Positions 1 through 11,753 of a stretch of 64,000 nucleotides of DNA are shown in pieces. Position numbers and translations under genes: made by a program. Within the stretch, counting starts at the first letter, position 1; the number at the start of each line of letters is the position of its first letter. This DNA comes from Chrysopilus asiliformis (taxonomy: Eukaryota; Arthropoda; Insecta; Diptera; Rhagionidae): positions 32,080,184 to 32,144,183 of the forward strand of contig OZ035961.1 in NCBI GenBank assembly GCA_964034945.1. The letters run 5' to 3'. Below the pieces are notes generated by a model. That model made no database searches. It was not told the DNA's origin and was given only the letters and a program-made list of their open reading frames with translations.

Positions 1-231
1 ACAATATATGGAAGTTTTATAGTACACAGGTCTAGGGTTAAATCCAAAATATAGTTTGGAAGATTTTGATATTAAAAATTATTGAAACTTTAATATAGGG
101 TAAACTATTTTTTGACTTCAAATCAGAAACAAACGGCGCCGTAAAAATGAATTGTTTTTTTAATGTATGTAAATTAGATACAGAAAGAAAATTGTGTATT
201 ATACACACAGAAAAAACAGTAAATCTAACTA

Positions 232-495
232 CAGTAATCCCTCCAAATGCGCAGTAGATACGTTCCACAAAAAGAGCGCGCAAACCGAAACCGCGCACTG
301 TAAACCCTACTTTGTATGAAATTTTGGGGTTAGGAACATGTTTTTTTAAACGAAGATTATAAAAAAAAACCGCGCAACTGCGAAATTTTTCCGCGCAGTT
401 CGAAATTTTGGTATTAAAAACTTAACCGCGCAGTTGCGAAACCGCGCAAGTGCGAAACCGCGCAGTTAGAAACCGCGCAGTTGGAGGGATTACTG
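232..495. mobile_element. pogo/mariner-type MITE (TA target)
   Basis: The ends are inverted repeats: CAGTAATCCCTCCAA at the left and its near-complement TTGGAGGGATTACTG at the right, each flanked by TA. The interior repeats short CCGCGCAGTT-like words. The TA duplication and the CAGT start are typical of non-autonomous Tc1/mariner/pogo elements. No coding sequence is seen. Confidence 0.7.
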
Positions 496-851
496 TATTT
501 TATATTGGAAACTAGTGAATATTACCAAAACAGTTAATTTCATTTACAAAAATAGTCAAAATTCGATATTTTTATAAAAAAAAATTAACTACCTAATAGT
601 AAAATTTACAATTTTGTTGTTAAATTAACTATTTTTGTAATTCAAATTAACTATTTTAGTAATAATCACGATTCATTATTACAAAATAGCTGAGTTTACT
701 ATTATTTTTCGAGTAAATTCGCTAGCTATTAAAACTAAATTCTGAAAACGTGTTTTATTCTAAATATTTGATTGTTTCATTTTACTGCGAAATACCTTTT
801 AAAGAAAGTTAAATATGTAAATTTTTCAGTTATGATCATACTAATATATAA

Positions 852-1507
852 ACATAACAAAAGCTATAATTGCCAATCTGGCAATCATTGGAGACCCGTA
901 TGGTGATATTCGTATCAAAATTCGAACAGTTATACCAAAATTCCACTTTGAAGTCAAACTTTCCAATAAGATTTTTTAAAATTTATTCCAATCGGATTTT
1001 GATGTATGGGAGTTTTATGTAGAATCATATCCTAAATAACTTTTGTTCTTGGACTTTTTTGATAAGATGCACCCTTTTTGAGGTATTCGCAAAAATCGTT
1101 TTCGTTCGTTTGGGGGGTACCCCCCCTAATGGTCCATTTTTGCCCATTAACGAACTTAGCCTCGCATTTTACGAAAAACGGATTCACGCGAAATTTCAAG
1201 TCTCTAGCTCAATCCGTGCGCCCGCAATCCGCGCCACAGACAGACGGACAGACAGACGGACAGACAGACGGACAGACGGACAGACGGACAGACGGACAGA
1301 CGGACAGACGGACAGACGGACAGACGGACAGACGGACAGACAGACGGACAGACGGACAGACAGACGGACGGACATGCAGAATTCAATTTTTTTCATCATT
1401 CTAAACACACTGGTGTAATTAATTTTTTTGTGCGATGACGGGATCTTGGCGTTACAAACGGTAAGGCAAAGTTAATATACCCTTTGGTTTCACCATACGG
1501 GTATAAA
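852..1507 (-). mobile_element. HINE-like (Helentron-derived) element, copy a
   Basis: This is a full-length copy, read on the minus strand as TATACCCGTATGGTGAAACC, then a TCCGTCTG tandem core, then an inverted copy of the ACCCGTATGGTGA sub-terminal repeat, then the hairpin TTGCCAGATTGGCAA, then GCTTTTGTTATG. It lies in the A-run of a Helitron whose uninterrupted sequence is known from position 49794. Comparison of the two shows no target duplication beyond the shared A's. The architecture is that of DINE-1/HINE elements of Drosophila. Confidence 0.7.
1240..1375. repeat. CAGACGGA tandem core of HINE copy a
   Basis: About 16 slightly irregular CAGACGGA/CAGA units. The same core occurs in the other HINE copies in different lengths, so the array is part of the element. 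It opens all reading frames by chance; the resulting Arg-Arg-Thr-Asp reading frames are not genes. Confidence 0.9.
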
Positions 1508-1814
1508 AATGAGTTGGTGTCTGTCTGTCTGTCTGTCTGTTCCTCTTTCCCCCAAAAACGGCTGAACCGATTGACTTGAAATTTGGCATGAGTGTCTGTG
1601 GTAATTATGGTTCCAACATAGGCATATGGAAAAGTAGCCCGAGAGGTGGGGGAGTAAGGGGAGGGGGTAAAGTGATCTCGAAACTTAGCTCTTCCTCTAT
1701 GTCACCCTTTCGCGGGGAAACTATCGAGCCGACTGGCCTGAAGTTCAGCTCCAACATAGACCAATAAAAAAAATTGAAAAAACTTAACCCGGCAACGACG
1801 GGTATGCAAGCTAG

Positions 1815-4477
1815 TTTACAAAAAAGCTTGTCTAATATTTCATCATTATTTCATCAATAAAGCTTGTCTAAAATTTATAAAGTTTATGAATAAAAGTAGA
1901 TTTGATTTTCTGTCTAATTGATTGATAAATGCGATGCAATTTCTCCGATTTGAAATATTAAAATATTTGAGAATTTATTAGATAAATATGTAACCGCGGA
2001 AATAAATACAAAATTTAAAATGAAAAAATCTTGAAATCCCCGTAAAATATTTAAAAGTACAAAGAATCGGTAAAGGTGTAAATAAAGGGGAAGGAAAGGA
2101 CCGGTATTCATATAGCTCATATTTTATGATTACACTAAAAGATACACTGAAAAAAACTCGAGGAAAACTACAATTGGTAATTATTACCGTCTATAAAAAA
2201 TTATGATAATTTAAAGATATTTTTTTAAAAATAAACAAAATATTGTATTTGTTTTAAAGGGCACGATCAGGAAAAAACCAAAGTTTTTCTTTAGAAATGA
2301 AACTCGAAAAAATTCCTTTACACACAATCACTCACTCGTAAATATTTTTACTAATACGAGTTTGTTGCCTACGCTTCAACCAATAAAAAAATATCATAAT
2401 ATTTCACTAAAGAAATTCCTACTTATAAAAAATTGAAGACACTTATTTCTTGTAGTGATTCTAATTAATTTTAAAATTACTTTTATCTCATTTGACCAAG
2501 AAACTTTCATAATGGCACTGCCACAGCATTCGCTACATCATAAAGACCAGAAAAAACTTCACTTTAATGCGAACCGCAAAAAGTGCTTAAAACTGAAATA
2601 AAAATCATCAAATTCTGATGAACATTTCAAACTGACTTCAATGTCTATTCGTTTAACTATGAAAAAACCAAGTTCCAAATTCAGACCTTGATAAAAGAGG
2701 ACATTTAAAAAGTTGACCTAGAATACCATTTTTTTATTACTTCTAATACCGCATAGATCTATAACCGAGTTCGAACTAATTTCATAAAATCAGTAGTAAA
2801 AAAAAATGAATCTTAAGGTAATCATCGGTAATTTTAAATGAATTAAGCACGGCAAATGATGAAAGTCCTAATTTAAAATTGAAGAGATATTTTGCGGTAA
2901 TCACTGAGAAGGGTAGACAATATTTTTAAGAATCTTTTACGATATATGTAGAATAATGTCCTCAAAACAAACTTTTTAGCAAAACAATCATTAACTTTCA
3001 TTTGAGGAAAAAAATATTAAATACATTACAATGAATTTGCACAAATATTTTTACTCACATGCACTTATTATTCCACAAATTAATAATAGCACGGAACAAA
3101 TATTCCTCATGGTTGCAAACTATTAAAAAACGATCAAAATCTTAACGAAATAAAGCACTTGAATTCATGCAAGGACCACTACAGTCGTCGCCAAAATTAA
3201 GCAAATTTACTTAATTTTAAAAACCAACTATCTTTACTACTATCACTTTATAAACCAATAATTAGAAATTAGGAATAATCAATACAAAGTAAAAAAAAAA
3301 ATAATAATAATAAAAACCACGAAACGAAAGTAAGAAAAGTATATCTTCTTGCAAATGCTGAAAAGCACAGTTATGGGAAAATTTAAATAGACATGAATCG
3401 CGATTTTATATTGAGTTATTCCATCCAAACGACTCTGGTGACCAACTAAAACTGAGCGAAAACAGCTACAAGTAGTCTGTTATTTGATTTTTTTAATCTT
3501 AAGAGACCATCGGAGAATGGTGGAAGTAAAAGAACTGAAGGTGAATACAACTTACTCCAAGACATCGGTGATTAACATTTGGTGTTAAAAAAAACCGCCA
3601 TACATGAACCGCAGTCATCTATAGATGTGTAGTATCAACTACGATCATTGCGGTGGCGGGGAATAACATCAACAAAAACTACTTATGGATACCAACGTTA
3701 CCAGTCTTTCTCCTACTTTGGGGTCCATTTATTTATCCACCAGTCCAACATTCACCTATGCTGGTATATCGTATGCACCTCAAATGCGCTACTAATGTGA
3801 TGCTTATTATGATCTCTACTACTGATAGATACACTAGATAGGTTACTCCATCAACAGTAACTTGCATATCGGATTCCAACTCGGGGTCCAACTTCACGTT
3901 TTCGCCGATAGTAACACATTATTGGTAGTAATAGTAATTTTAACTTCAGGTTCAATACTTGTTTGCGTTAAATTACTCGTACAATTTAAGCCTCATCTTA
4001 GCTTGTTTCAGATCAACTTGTTTTGCTTATAGCATTTTTATTATTTTCCAACTATTAGTAGCATTTTATTTCTTTTTACAATGCACCCATATACTCGTGT
4101 GTGAATTTAGTATATATGAGCACGAACAATTTGGAGTTTGTTTATTTTTTTTTCTTTCACTTTAAAAAATCTCGCATTTTATTATTAAATAATCCACGTT
4201 TAGTACACGTTTTTTAAGGTTTGTATTCAACACCGTAATGAGTATTTAGACGCAAAAAATGGTAAAGGCATCGTTGAATTTATGGTTTATTACACTTTGA
4301 AAAATAAAATGCGAAGGAGTATTCTTACATTAAAATTACAACTGAATTACACGTAATTTTTTGCATGACATTATATTGATTCACAATGTTGTATTGTTAG
4401 TAATCATCAAATAAAAACTCACCAAAGAAAAAAAAATGAAGTTTTGTATATTTTTTTTTGTTTTTGAATAAGATTTC
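1815..4477. other. Gene-free AT-rich stretch
   Basis: No convincing gene or intact element was found. At 2142-2160 there is TACACTGAAAAAAACTCGAG, which resembles a lone terminus of the CACTSAG-type elements seen at 47451 and 60493. A short AAT microsatellite occurs near 3297-3312. Confidence 0.5.
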
Positions 4478-4480
4478 TAA

Positions 4481-4767
4481 GGCCTATGTTACACACGGCA
4501 ACTTTAAGCGGCGACTTTTCTTAAGTATAGGCGCGAGAAGTGAGGGAAGCGGTGGCTAATGTCGCCAGTTCCGAAAGTAGAAACAAGGCGACAAAATACG
4601 CGCACAAGCACAAAGAACGGGTTCGTTCTTCAGACAACTTCACACACACATGAAACACTCACTGTGTAATATACAGAAATTTCCGGCAAGTTGTCTCCGC
4701 GTGTAGCACAAACGAGCAACTTTTTGTATCTTGTGTCGTTTTAAAGTTGCCGTGTGTAACATAGGCC
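4481..4767. mobile_element. PIF/Harbinger-type MITE (TAA duplication)
   Basis: The termini are GGCCTATGTTACACACGGCA and its inverse, with TAA directly on both sides. The 3-bp TWA target duplication and the GGC start fit PIF/Harbinger. It is 287 bp long without coding capacity. Confidence 0.75.
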
Positions 4768-4841
4768 TAAGATAGAAAAAAACACCACTTTCGCAAAAGT
4801 TTTGTGCCATGATAAAAAAATTAATGGGAATTTTCTTTATA

Positions 4842-5014
4842 CAGTAGAATCCCGATAATTCGTATTTCAAGGGACCGACGTAAAAATACGAAGTATCGGG
4901 ATATTCGAATTAGCGGGATTCTACTGTATCGGGATTTTTTCAAGGGACCAGCAAATTCATACGAATTAGCGGGATATACGAATTATCGGGGTACGAATTA
5001 TCGGGATTCTACTG
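4842..5014. mobile_element. pogo-type MITE (TA target)
   Basis: The ends are CAGTAGAATCCCGATAATTC and its inverse, flanked by TA. An extra internal copy of the terminus (GCGGGATTCTACTGTA) lies near 4913-4929, so this may be a tandem or nested pair of the same MITE. Confidence 0.7.
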
Positions 5015-5053
5015 TATTACCTAGCTCTGATAGGGATAAGTTTTACAGAATAA

Positions 5054-5371
5054 GGCCCGCTGTACACTTGAGCTAAGCCAGCTCAGCTATGTGGCTGTTT
5101 AGAATTTGACGTTTAGCACTTCATCTTATCCTCACTTTGGTACGTGACGAAACACGCCACGTTAAGCTCTAAACAGGCACATAGCTGAGCTAACTAACCC
5201 GGCCCTTACACGCGTCTGTAGAGCTGACACAGTCTCGTGTAAATGCACTGACTGCCAGTTCGCGAAATGTATTTTAATGCGTTGTCAGTAATTTGACATT
5301 TGAAGTCTGTGCTACTGACAGACTTTATAGTCGCGTGTAAGGGCCGGGTTAACTCAAGTGTACGGCAGGCG
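5054..5371. mobile_element. Harbinger-type MITE with a second one nested inside
   Basis: The outer ends read GGCCCGCTGTACACTTGAG and an imperfect inverse with TAA on each side. Nested at 5198-5348 is another inverted-repeat element with ends CCCGGCCCTTACACGCG and CGCGTGTAAGGGCCGGG, flanked by TAA on the left and TTA on the right. Confidence 0.65.
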
Positions 5372-7365
5372 TAAAACTCTTAATTTTGAATCCGAAGTGA
5401 AACGCATTGTATCGCATGACAACGCAACGATGAGCTGAGTGTTTTTAGGTGATTTATTTCCTAGTTATGTTGTGAGTTTTGAAGTAAAAATTACCACGAT
5501 TTTTTTATGCTATCGCAGGACCTCAAAAACATGCATCAAGAATTTAATTCCATCGAAATTGAAACAAATGATTTCTTCCTTTAAAAAGAATAAAACAATT
5601 ATTGTAGAAAAGCCTTGTAAAACAAAAAAGAGGCTTCTTCGATGCACATTATTTTTAAATTCAGGTACTCTATTTTTATATTTTTTTTTCTGAAAATCAT
5701 ATACCTAGTCAAGTTATAGATACTGATACATGAAAAAATTTGATGCCAAATGATGTTTTTGAAAACATTTTTTTTCTACCTATTGGGCTATTCAATAGCC
5801 ATAAATCATAGAACACACAATTCGAAAAGGCCACCATTTGATTCCACACTAGCTCTCAAACGATGGACTCAGCAGGGCTGCAAAATACGCGCTCGATCTA
5901 TTGGAGAGTTGCTCAATGTTTTGGGGGAAATTCTTCTTCAAGGACTCAATATTTTGGTGTCTTTTTGGTAGATCATGTTCTCTACAGTTCAACGGATTTA
6001 TAGTTCAATTGCTTCAGGTCTGGACTTCCGGGCGGCGGCGGACTTTTGGAGGGATGGACATCGACCATGTGTTCATCCCTCCAAAAGTCATGGACATGCG
6101 GAACTCAAAATCTTTTGTCATCCCTAACACCCTGGTGTAGTTCAATTCTACGTCCGACGATTGGTTCGATGCGTTACAAATGGTATATTAAATCTAATAT
6201 TCTAGTATATGATTCTCATATCGAGTATAATGAATAAATAAAATCAAGTAGGTACGAACATTACTTTTTGCTGTGTACATAAATGCAAACATGTAGTTCC
6301 CAATAGTTGTTCGAATAAAATAAAATAAAAAAATATATGAGTAGAGATATTCATGACTATAAAATCTTATTAATATACGGATGATCATCTGCGCGAATGG
6401 CAGGTAACTAGTCGGCTAGATAGGTAGGTAGGTGAACAACTTTCCGAAAAGCATCAATCATTGACTCGACTAACATAACAAAGTGTACTCACATCCTAAT
6501 ACATAATATGACGAATGAAAACTTACAAGGGATAAGTTAAATATAATAGATCTAATCGGTAATTAATTTATTTTTTAGCAGCGCGGTTTTCTTTACAGAG
6601 AATAAAAAATAAAAATAAGTATTTGAATGTGAATCGCTGAACTGCAGGCTTCTGCTATCTATCTTAAATTAATTATCAACAAATTTATCTGACATCTTTT
6701 GGTTTTTATACAATTTAACTTTTAAGATACGTTTTATAATGTGTCAGTGATCGAGGATCAATATACGATGGGCTTTCGCTGCTGTTTCTACTGTCATTGC
6801 TGCTGATGTTGTTGCTGGCCGCCCATTGAACATAAAACATACAGCATGAAACATATATATAGCATAGTCAAAGAGCAGTGCCCAAAGTTGAAACCAAAAC
6901 CGATCATACTGATGATGATGATGATGATGTTGTTGTTGTTGTTGGATGATGGTGTCTTTTGTATGTTGCGCAATTCCATACATAAACGGTGCGATGTGTA
7001 TAAAAATGAATTCCAAGAGTAAAATAAAATGACAAGCACAGCACAGTAACCAACCAACCCCAGATTCACTTTCACCGGTTGTCAGTTTTTTTAGGCGCGT
7101 ATTTTATATATCAGCATATTTATTATACAAACACATATGTCGGCATGTATGAAAGTCCCATAATGCATATCACATCGCAAAACATTTCTCTTCATTTTGA
7201 CTCGAGGTATATGACCTTTAGTTTATAGTTCCTGCCCAAAGACTTATTTTATTCATCCGATTGACCATATTCGGAAAACAAAAACATTGCTTTACATTAC
7301 GGTGAATTGTTTTTCCCCTTAGATCCGATGAGGTAATAATTATAATGAATAATGAATCGACTTAA
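5372..7365. other. Non-coding stretch with repeat fragments
   Basis: No gene is supported. At 6043-6089 there is a 14-bp perfect hairpin stem (CTTTTGGAGGGATG). It is followed to about 6200 by a fragment of a dispersed repeat related to 11830-12190, sharing the words 'catccctaacaccctggtgta' (in part) and 'ggttcgatgcgttacaaatg' (in part). A GAT/GTT trinucleotide run lies at about 6910-6944. Confidence 0.5.
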
Positions 7366-7384
7366 TGTATGTCCGTTTGTTTGT

Positions 7385-7585
7385 TTGTCTGCCCTTCTGT
7401 CTGCCCTTCTGTCTGTCCGTCTGTCTGTCCGTCTGTCTGTCCGTCTGTCTGTCCGTCTGTCTGTCCGTCTGTCTGTCTGTCCGTCTGTCTGTCCGTCTGT
7501 CTGTCCGTCTGTCTGTCCGTCTGTCTGTCCGTCTGTCTGTCCGTCTGTCTGTCCGTCTGTCTGTCCGTCCTTCTGTCTGTCCGTG
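7385..7585. repeat. TCCGTCTGTCTG tandem array
   Basis: Roughly 200 bp of CCGTCTGTCTGT-type units, bounded by imperfect TCTGCCCT and GTCCTTCTGT units. The 3' flank ('acacgataccttgagaacag') suggests the array is the core of a dispersed element different from the HINE family. All frames are open by composition only. Confidence 0.85.
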
Positions 7586-7659
7586 GACACGATACCTTGA
7601 GAACAGTAGTTTTTCCGAAGGGCCGAAAATTAGCGTGACGTGTTTTATGGACACCCCCT

Positions 7660-8379
7660 TATATTTTTTTAGGGCGCTGTAAATTTTTTTTGAGGTATAT
7701 TGTTAATTTACATGATTTTATTTATACGTGTTCGATTTAAGTCGCTAAAAAAATAAATTAGTAATATCAAAATTTCTAATTGCAAAATACGGTTTAAGGC
7801 CAATGAATTCATACATAAATATTTGTTTGTTTAAAACTATCTGCAGACTTCAATTAAAAATTTAAAAATTTCGAGTTGCATATCAACAGTCTCAAGTACT
7901 ACTTTCAAATATCTCTATAAATAAAAAAATGGAGTAATGATGACCTTTACTGAGGAAATATAGCATCACGATTATTTTATCAATAGCGAAACAACCTAAC
8001 ATTCCAATATCTTTTCATTTAATTGTAATATTCTTGAACTTGCAGCTTTGAAAGTGGCATCAAATTTATAGCTAACGATTATCGAAGTGCAAATTTATAG
8101 ATTTTAATAACAATAATGTCAATGCCGTAGAATGTTTTTATCCTCATATATAGATTTATCTGCAATATATGCTAAATGTAATGTTTTACACTTGTAATTA
8201 TACGTAATATAAGCGAACATTACTGCAAAGTCATTGAATCGTCTATTATTAATATAGCCTCGGTAATATGAATGAAGTAAATATTTTTGAAATATAAAAA
8301 CGTGTATTAGTTTCAAGTAAAATCTCGCGTTATGCGAATTCGCGTTATGGGAATTACGATCACTCATACTAACGATACT
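7660..8379. other. AT-rich stretch, nothing recognised
   Basis: I see no conserved coding sequence, no clear inverted-repeat termini and no RNA gene here. Confidence 0.5.
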
Positions 8380-8542
8380 TTTTATACCCGTATGGTGAAA
8401 CCAAAGGGTATATTAAATTTGCCTTACCGTTTGTAACGCCAAGATCCCGTCATCACACATAAAAATGAATTACACCAGTATGTTTAGAATGATAAAAATA
8501 ATTAATTTCTGCATGTCCGTCCGTCTGTCCGTCTGTCTGTCC

Positions 8543-8580
<38 letters not shown>

Positions 8581-8973
8581 CTGTCTGTGGCGCGGATTGC
8601 GGGCGCACGGATTGAGCTAGAGACTTGAAATTTTGCGCAGATCCGTTTTTCGTAAAATGCGAGGCTAAGTTCGTTAATGGGCAAAAATGGACCATTAGGG
8701 GGGGTACCCCCCATACGAACGAAAACGGTTTTTGTGAATATCTCAAAAACGGTGTATCTTATCAAAAAAGTGCAAGAACAAAATTTATTTAGGATATGAT
8801 TCTACATAAAACTCCCATACATCAAAATCCGATTGGAATAAATTTTAAAAAATCTTATTGGAAAGTTTGACTTCAAAGTGGAATTTTGGTACAACTGTTC
8901 GAATTTTGATACGAATATCACCATACGGGTCTCCAATGATTGCCAGATTGGCAATAATAGCTTTTGTTATGTT
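8380..8973 (+). mobile_element. HINE-like element, copy b
   Basis: This full-length forward copy runs from TTTATACCCGTATGG, through a CCGTCTGTCTGT core at about 8516-8588, to the hairpin TTGCCAGATTGGCAA and GCTTTTGTTATG. It shows the family structure cleanly: a 5' sub-terminal ACCCGTATGGTGA, its inverse near 8920, and a 3' stem-loop. Confidence 0.75.
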
Positions 8974-9199
8974 TTATACTGAAAAATATCTGCTTCGTAT
9001 AAGAAAATAACAAACTTTACTATAAATATGTACATGTGAACATTATGTGAAATTGCTTGTTCTGAAGAAAAAAAATGTGAACAGCACATGAGTTTCTCAT
9101 ACAAAATATATATCCCAGCGCCATTTACACTATAATTCGAACAAATAAAATGCTAGTTTACAAAAAAAAACATCTATTTCTTTTACAAAATCTTAAATA

Positions 9200-9471
9200 C
9201 AGTGGAGTCTCGGTTACGTGAATACTCCATTATATGAACAATCCAGTAACATGAACCGCCTCGCTGTCAACATTGAGTATCTCACAACGTAAACAAACAA
9301 GAAAACTGGTACTCTATAACGTAAACAAAAATTACACTAACTGGAGTTATATAAATTATAGTAATGTAAGCATGTTTTTTATTAAAATTTTCTTTAAAAA
9401 TTTCAGTGAACAAATTCACAAATGTAAACAAGCCATGTCTGATGTGTGTTCACATTACCGAGACTCCACTG
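9200..9471. mobile_element. pogo/mariner-type MITE (TA target)
   Basis: The ends are CAGTGGAGTCTCGGTTACGT and its near inverse, flanked by TA. It is 272 bp long. The open reading frame across it is not conserved and is not called as a gene. Confidence 0.75.
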
Positions 9472-10236
9472 TATCTCAATAAAATATGTCGCAGAAAATT
9501 TTAATATTTTTAATTCTTGCTTAACTGGTTTCTAAAATACCCTTAGAAATTTTACAAAATTTAAAGTTTGCTTGAATTTTCGGTTCAGGTAGGTTTGAAG
9601 GTTTATTAACGAGAAAAAAAATTGAAAAAATCTAACCTCTAGTTTTCCACTATAAACGAATATTTCTGGTTTTCCAAAACGCACCGGTTTTTTAAAACTT
9701 TAACTTATGACTGATTTGACATACATATTAAAATGCAACAACATTTCCTCAGCCAAAAAAGGCAAAATAAAAACACCAAATTTTCCATGGAAATGTTCAT
9801 GAAAAACCATTCACCCTTTTCCTAACATAGTTTTCGAGAATTTTTTAAAAAACTTCACTTTTCAAAATAATTGTATGTGTAGGGTTCATAGTATCGATCA
9901 AGATCAGTCAATAAATAGCTTTGGTCCAGACAAGTCGTATTTCATTTAGTTCTCGTATTTAAAGTCCTACATATGGACGGTACCCGTTATAGCTAACGTT
10001 ACTTTCCCAAAAGTTGATAGAAAATTACGATTTTGGCAAGACTCACTCACAAAAAATTTCAAGTTGCTAGCTTAACGTGTTATCGAGTTACGTAAAACGG
10101 ACAGACCGACAGACAGATGCACGGACATGCTTCTGCACAGAAAAAAGTGATTAGTAAATTCACCTACAATTTTCGTTGATTTAGGAGTTCAAAACTTATA
10201 AAGAGGAGGATTCAAGTCGTGAGAGAATTGTATTAA
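9472..10236. other. Non-coding stretch with a decayed dispersed repeat
   Basis: The piece from about 9960 to 10140 ('ggtacccgttatagc', then 'cggacagaccgacag') matches, in inverse, a fragment near 41700-41815. It is probably another microsatellite-bearing element. No gene is seen. Confidence 0.45.
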
Positions 10237-10502
10237 CCCTTTCGGTACATGTTTTTTTCTATGGGTTTTAAAAATACTCTCTATACAAATTAATGATGTT
10301 TAAGCTATTAGTATTCATTTAAAACAAAAAAAAATTTCAAATACGTCCACTGTGGTCCAGCTTTTTACTCAAAAAATCAAAATTGGGTCAAAAATGCACT
10401 TAATGGTGCACTGAATGAAAATAGAGTGTTGAAAATAAATAAATAATAAGACAATTCAATTTTTTTAGCATGATGCCATATGGCATCAAAATACCGAAAG
10501 GG
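10237..10502. mobile_element. piggyBac-type MITE (TTAA target)
   Basis: The ends CCCTTTCGGTA and TACCGAAAGGG are directly flanked by TTAA on both sides. The TTAA target and CCCT start are the signature of piggyBac-like elements. It is 266 bp long and non-coding. Confidence 0.75.
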
Positions 10503-10506
10503 TTAA

Positions 10507-11383
10507 AAACCATCCCCTTCTAGTATAGAACCAAAAGAAAAAAAAACGTATCACGATTAGAATTAAAAGATTTTATGTATAGTTGGACCAAATTTGGAAC
10601 CAATGGAGACTTTTTTACAGATTTTCAAAGCAAATAAGATTTTAAAATTAAAAAAAAAATCGCTCTACATGTAAATATTTGAAAATTAATATTAGAAAGT
10701 GGTATCGCTTGGAATATCTGACATTGTTCAATAATATGTAAGCGTCTCAAATACAAAAAAACACCTATAAAAAATGACTATTAAGTCTAAAATAAAACAT
10801 TTGACTTACATTTCAACGCCTCCGCTCATTGCACATGTGTCAATGATCAAAGATGCTAAAATAAAATAACATTTCCTCAACAAGTTCTGTGCATCAGTCT
10901 AAAAAGAAGTCAAGCAATCTTCCTACTTTTAACATCCCACCATTGATTGATCTAAACAGTAAAATATCTAGCCAAGGAAACCTCAGAGAAATCTTGCCTG
11001 CATGAAATCTTTGCTTTAGACGCACCATATCTGGTGTAGCCTATTATGCACCCATGCTGTGTTAAGGCCGAATGTTCTCCACCTGTACTTTATACTGAGC
11101 GCATGCATGGCACACTGCAATCTCAAAGTGGCTAAGGGGGATTTCCACAGTGAAAAATACAACTGGTCCAGATAAGAATAATTTTTACATCATATATTTT
11201 TTTAGGTTGTCGATCAATAACAAAAAATATCTTCATTAAAATATTTGTAATGCGTAATCACAAATTTTTTGAAAATTTGATTTCCCTTAGAATATAAGCG
11301 AACCACAGTCTCGCTGCTAGATTAGGCGTTTTTATACCCTACCATCTATTAGAATCATATTCTAGATTTACAACCTTATTCTG
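10507..11383. other. Non-coding stretch
   Basis: Nothing coding or structural was recognised. Near 11330, TTTTATACCCTACCATC may be the start of a second HINE-like family that continues after the insertion at 11384. Confidence 0.4.
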
Positions 11384-11753
11384 CGTCTATTTCATACGCA
11401 GGGAAAATTGCCGGGCATTTCATATTCCAGCATGGCACAGAATAATTTGATTTTACAGCCCAATATAACTATTATCAAGGCTCTGTTATACCAATCACTG
11501 AAAAATTAAAAAAAAGTCTAAAGCTTACTTACTATGACGATCTTCAATATTTAAAAGGAAAATCTCATTTAAAAAATAACTAGCAACATATGAAATGCAG
11601 GGCAAATAAATAAAAGCTATTCTACGACATTTCAAAAACTATTAATTTTAAAAACAGCTGGGCAACGAGTTTCTTATTTTGTCATCAAAACCCACTGTTT
11701 TTGATTGACCTGCAAGCAGCATGGCAAAACTTGCCCTGCGTATGAAATAGACG
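11384..11753. mobile_element. Inverted-repeat element with a 10-bp flanking direct repeat
   Basis: The ends are CGTCTATTTCATACGCAGGG and its inverse. CCTTATTCTG occurs immediately to the left and again one base after the right end. A 9-11 bp duplication is usual for Mutator-like elements, so I suggest a Mutator-like MITE; the class is inferred from duplication length alone. Confidence 0.55.

Larger units (their letters stand above)
836..1814 (+). mobile_element. Helitron-type element, family B, copy 1 (interrupted)
   Basis: It starts TCATACTAATATATA and ends with a short hairpin (CCCGGCAACGACGGG) followed about eight bases later by CTAG before a T. The TC start, 3' hairpin, CTRR end and A/T insertion site are the hallmarks of Helitrons. 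The body holds the words 'accgattgacttgaaatttg' and 'gggaggggg' seen in the other copies at 30337 and 49794. It is non-autonomous and is split by a HINE at about 852-1507. Confidence 0.75.

Noticed and set aside
1059..1418. Arg/Thr/Asp-rich frames over the CAGACGGA runs at 1059-1418, 7297-7690 and 8453-8765
   Set aside because: Same frames recur in each HINE copy because of the tandem core; no start context, domain or conservation.
1640..1680. G-rich tracts ('ggggaggggg') as G-quadruplex regulators
   Set aside because: They recur in every Helitron family B copy and are part of the element; no link to a gene.
7385..7585. CRISPR-like array
   Set aside because: The repeats have no unique spacers; it is a simple tandem repeat in a eukaryotic genome.
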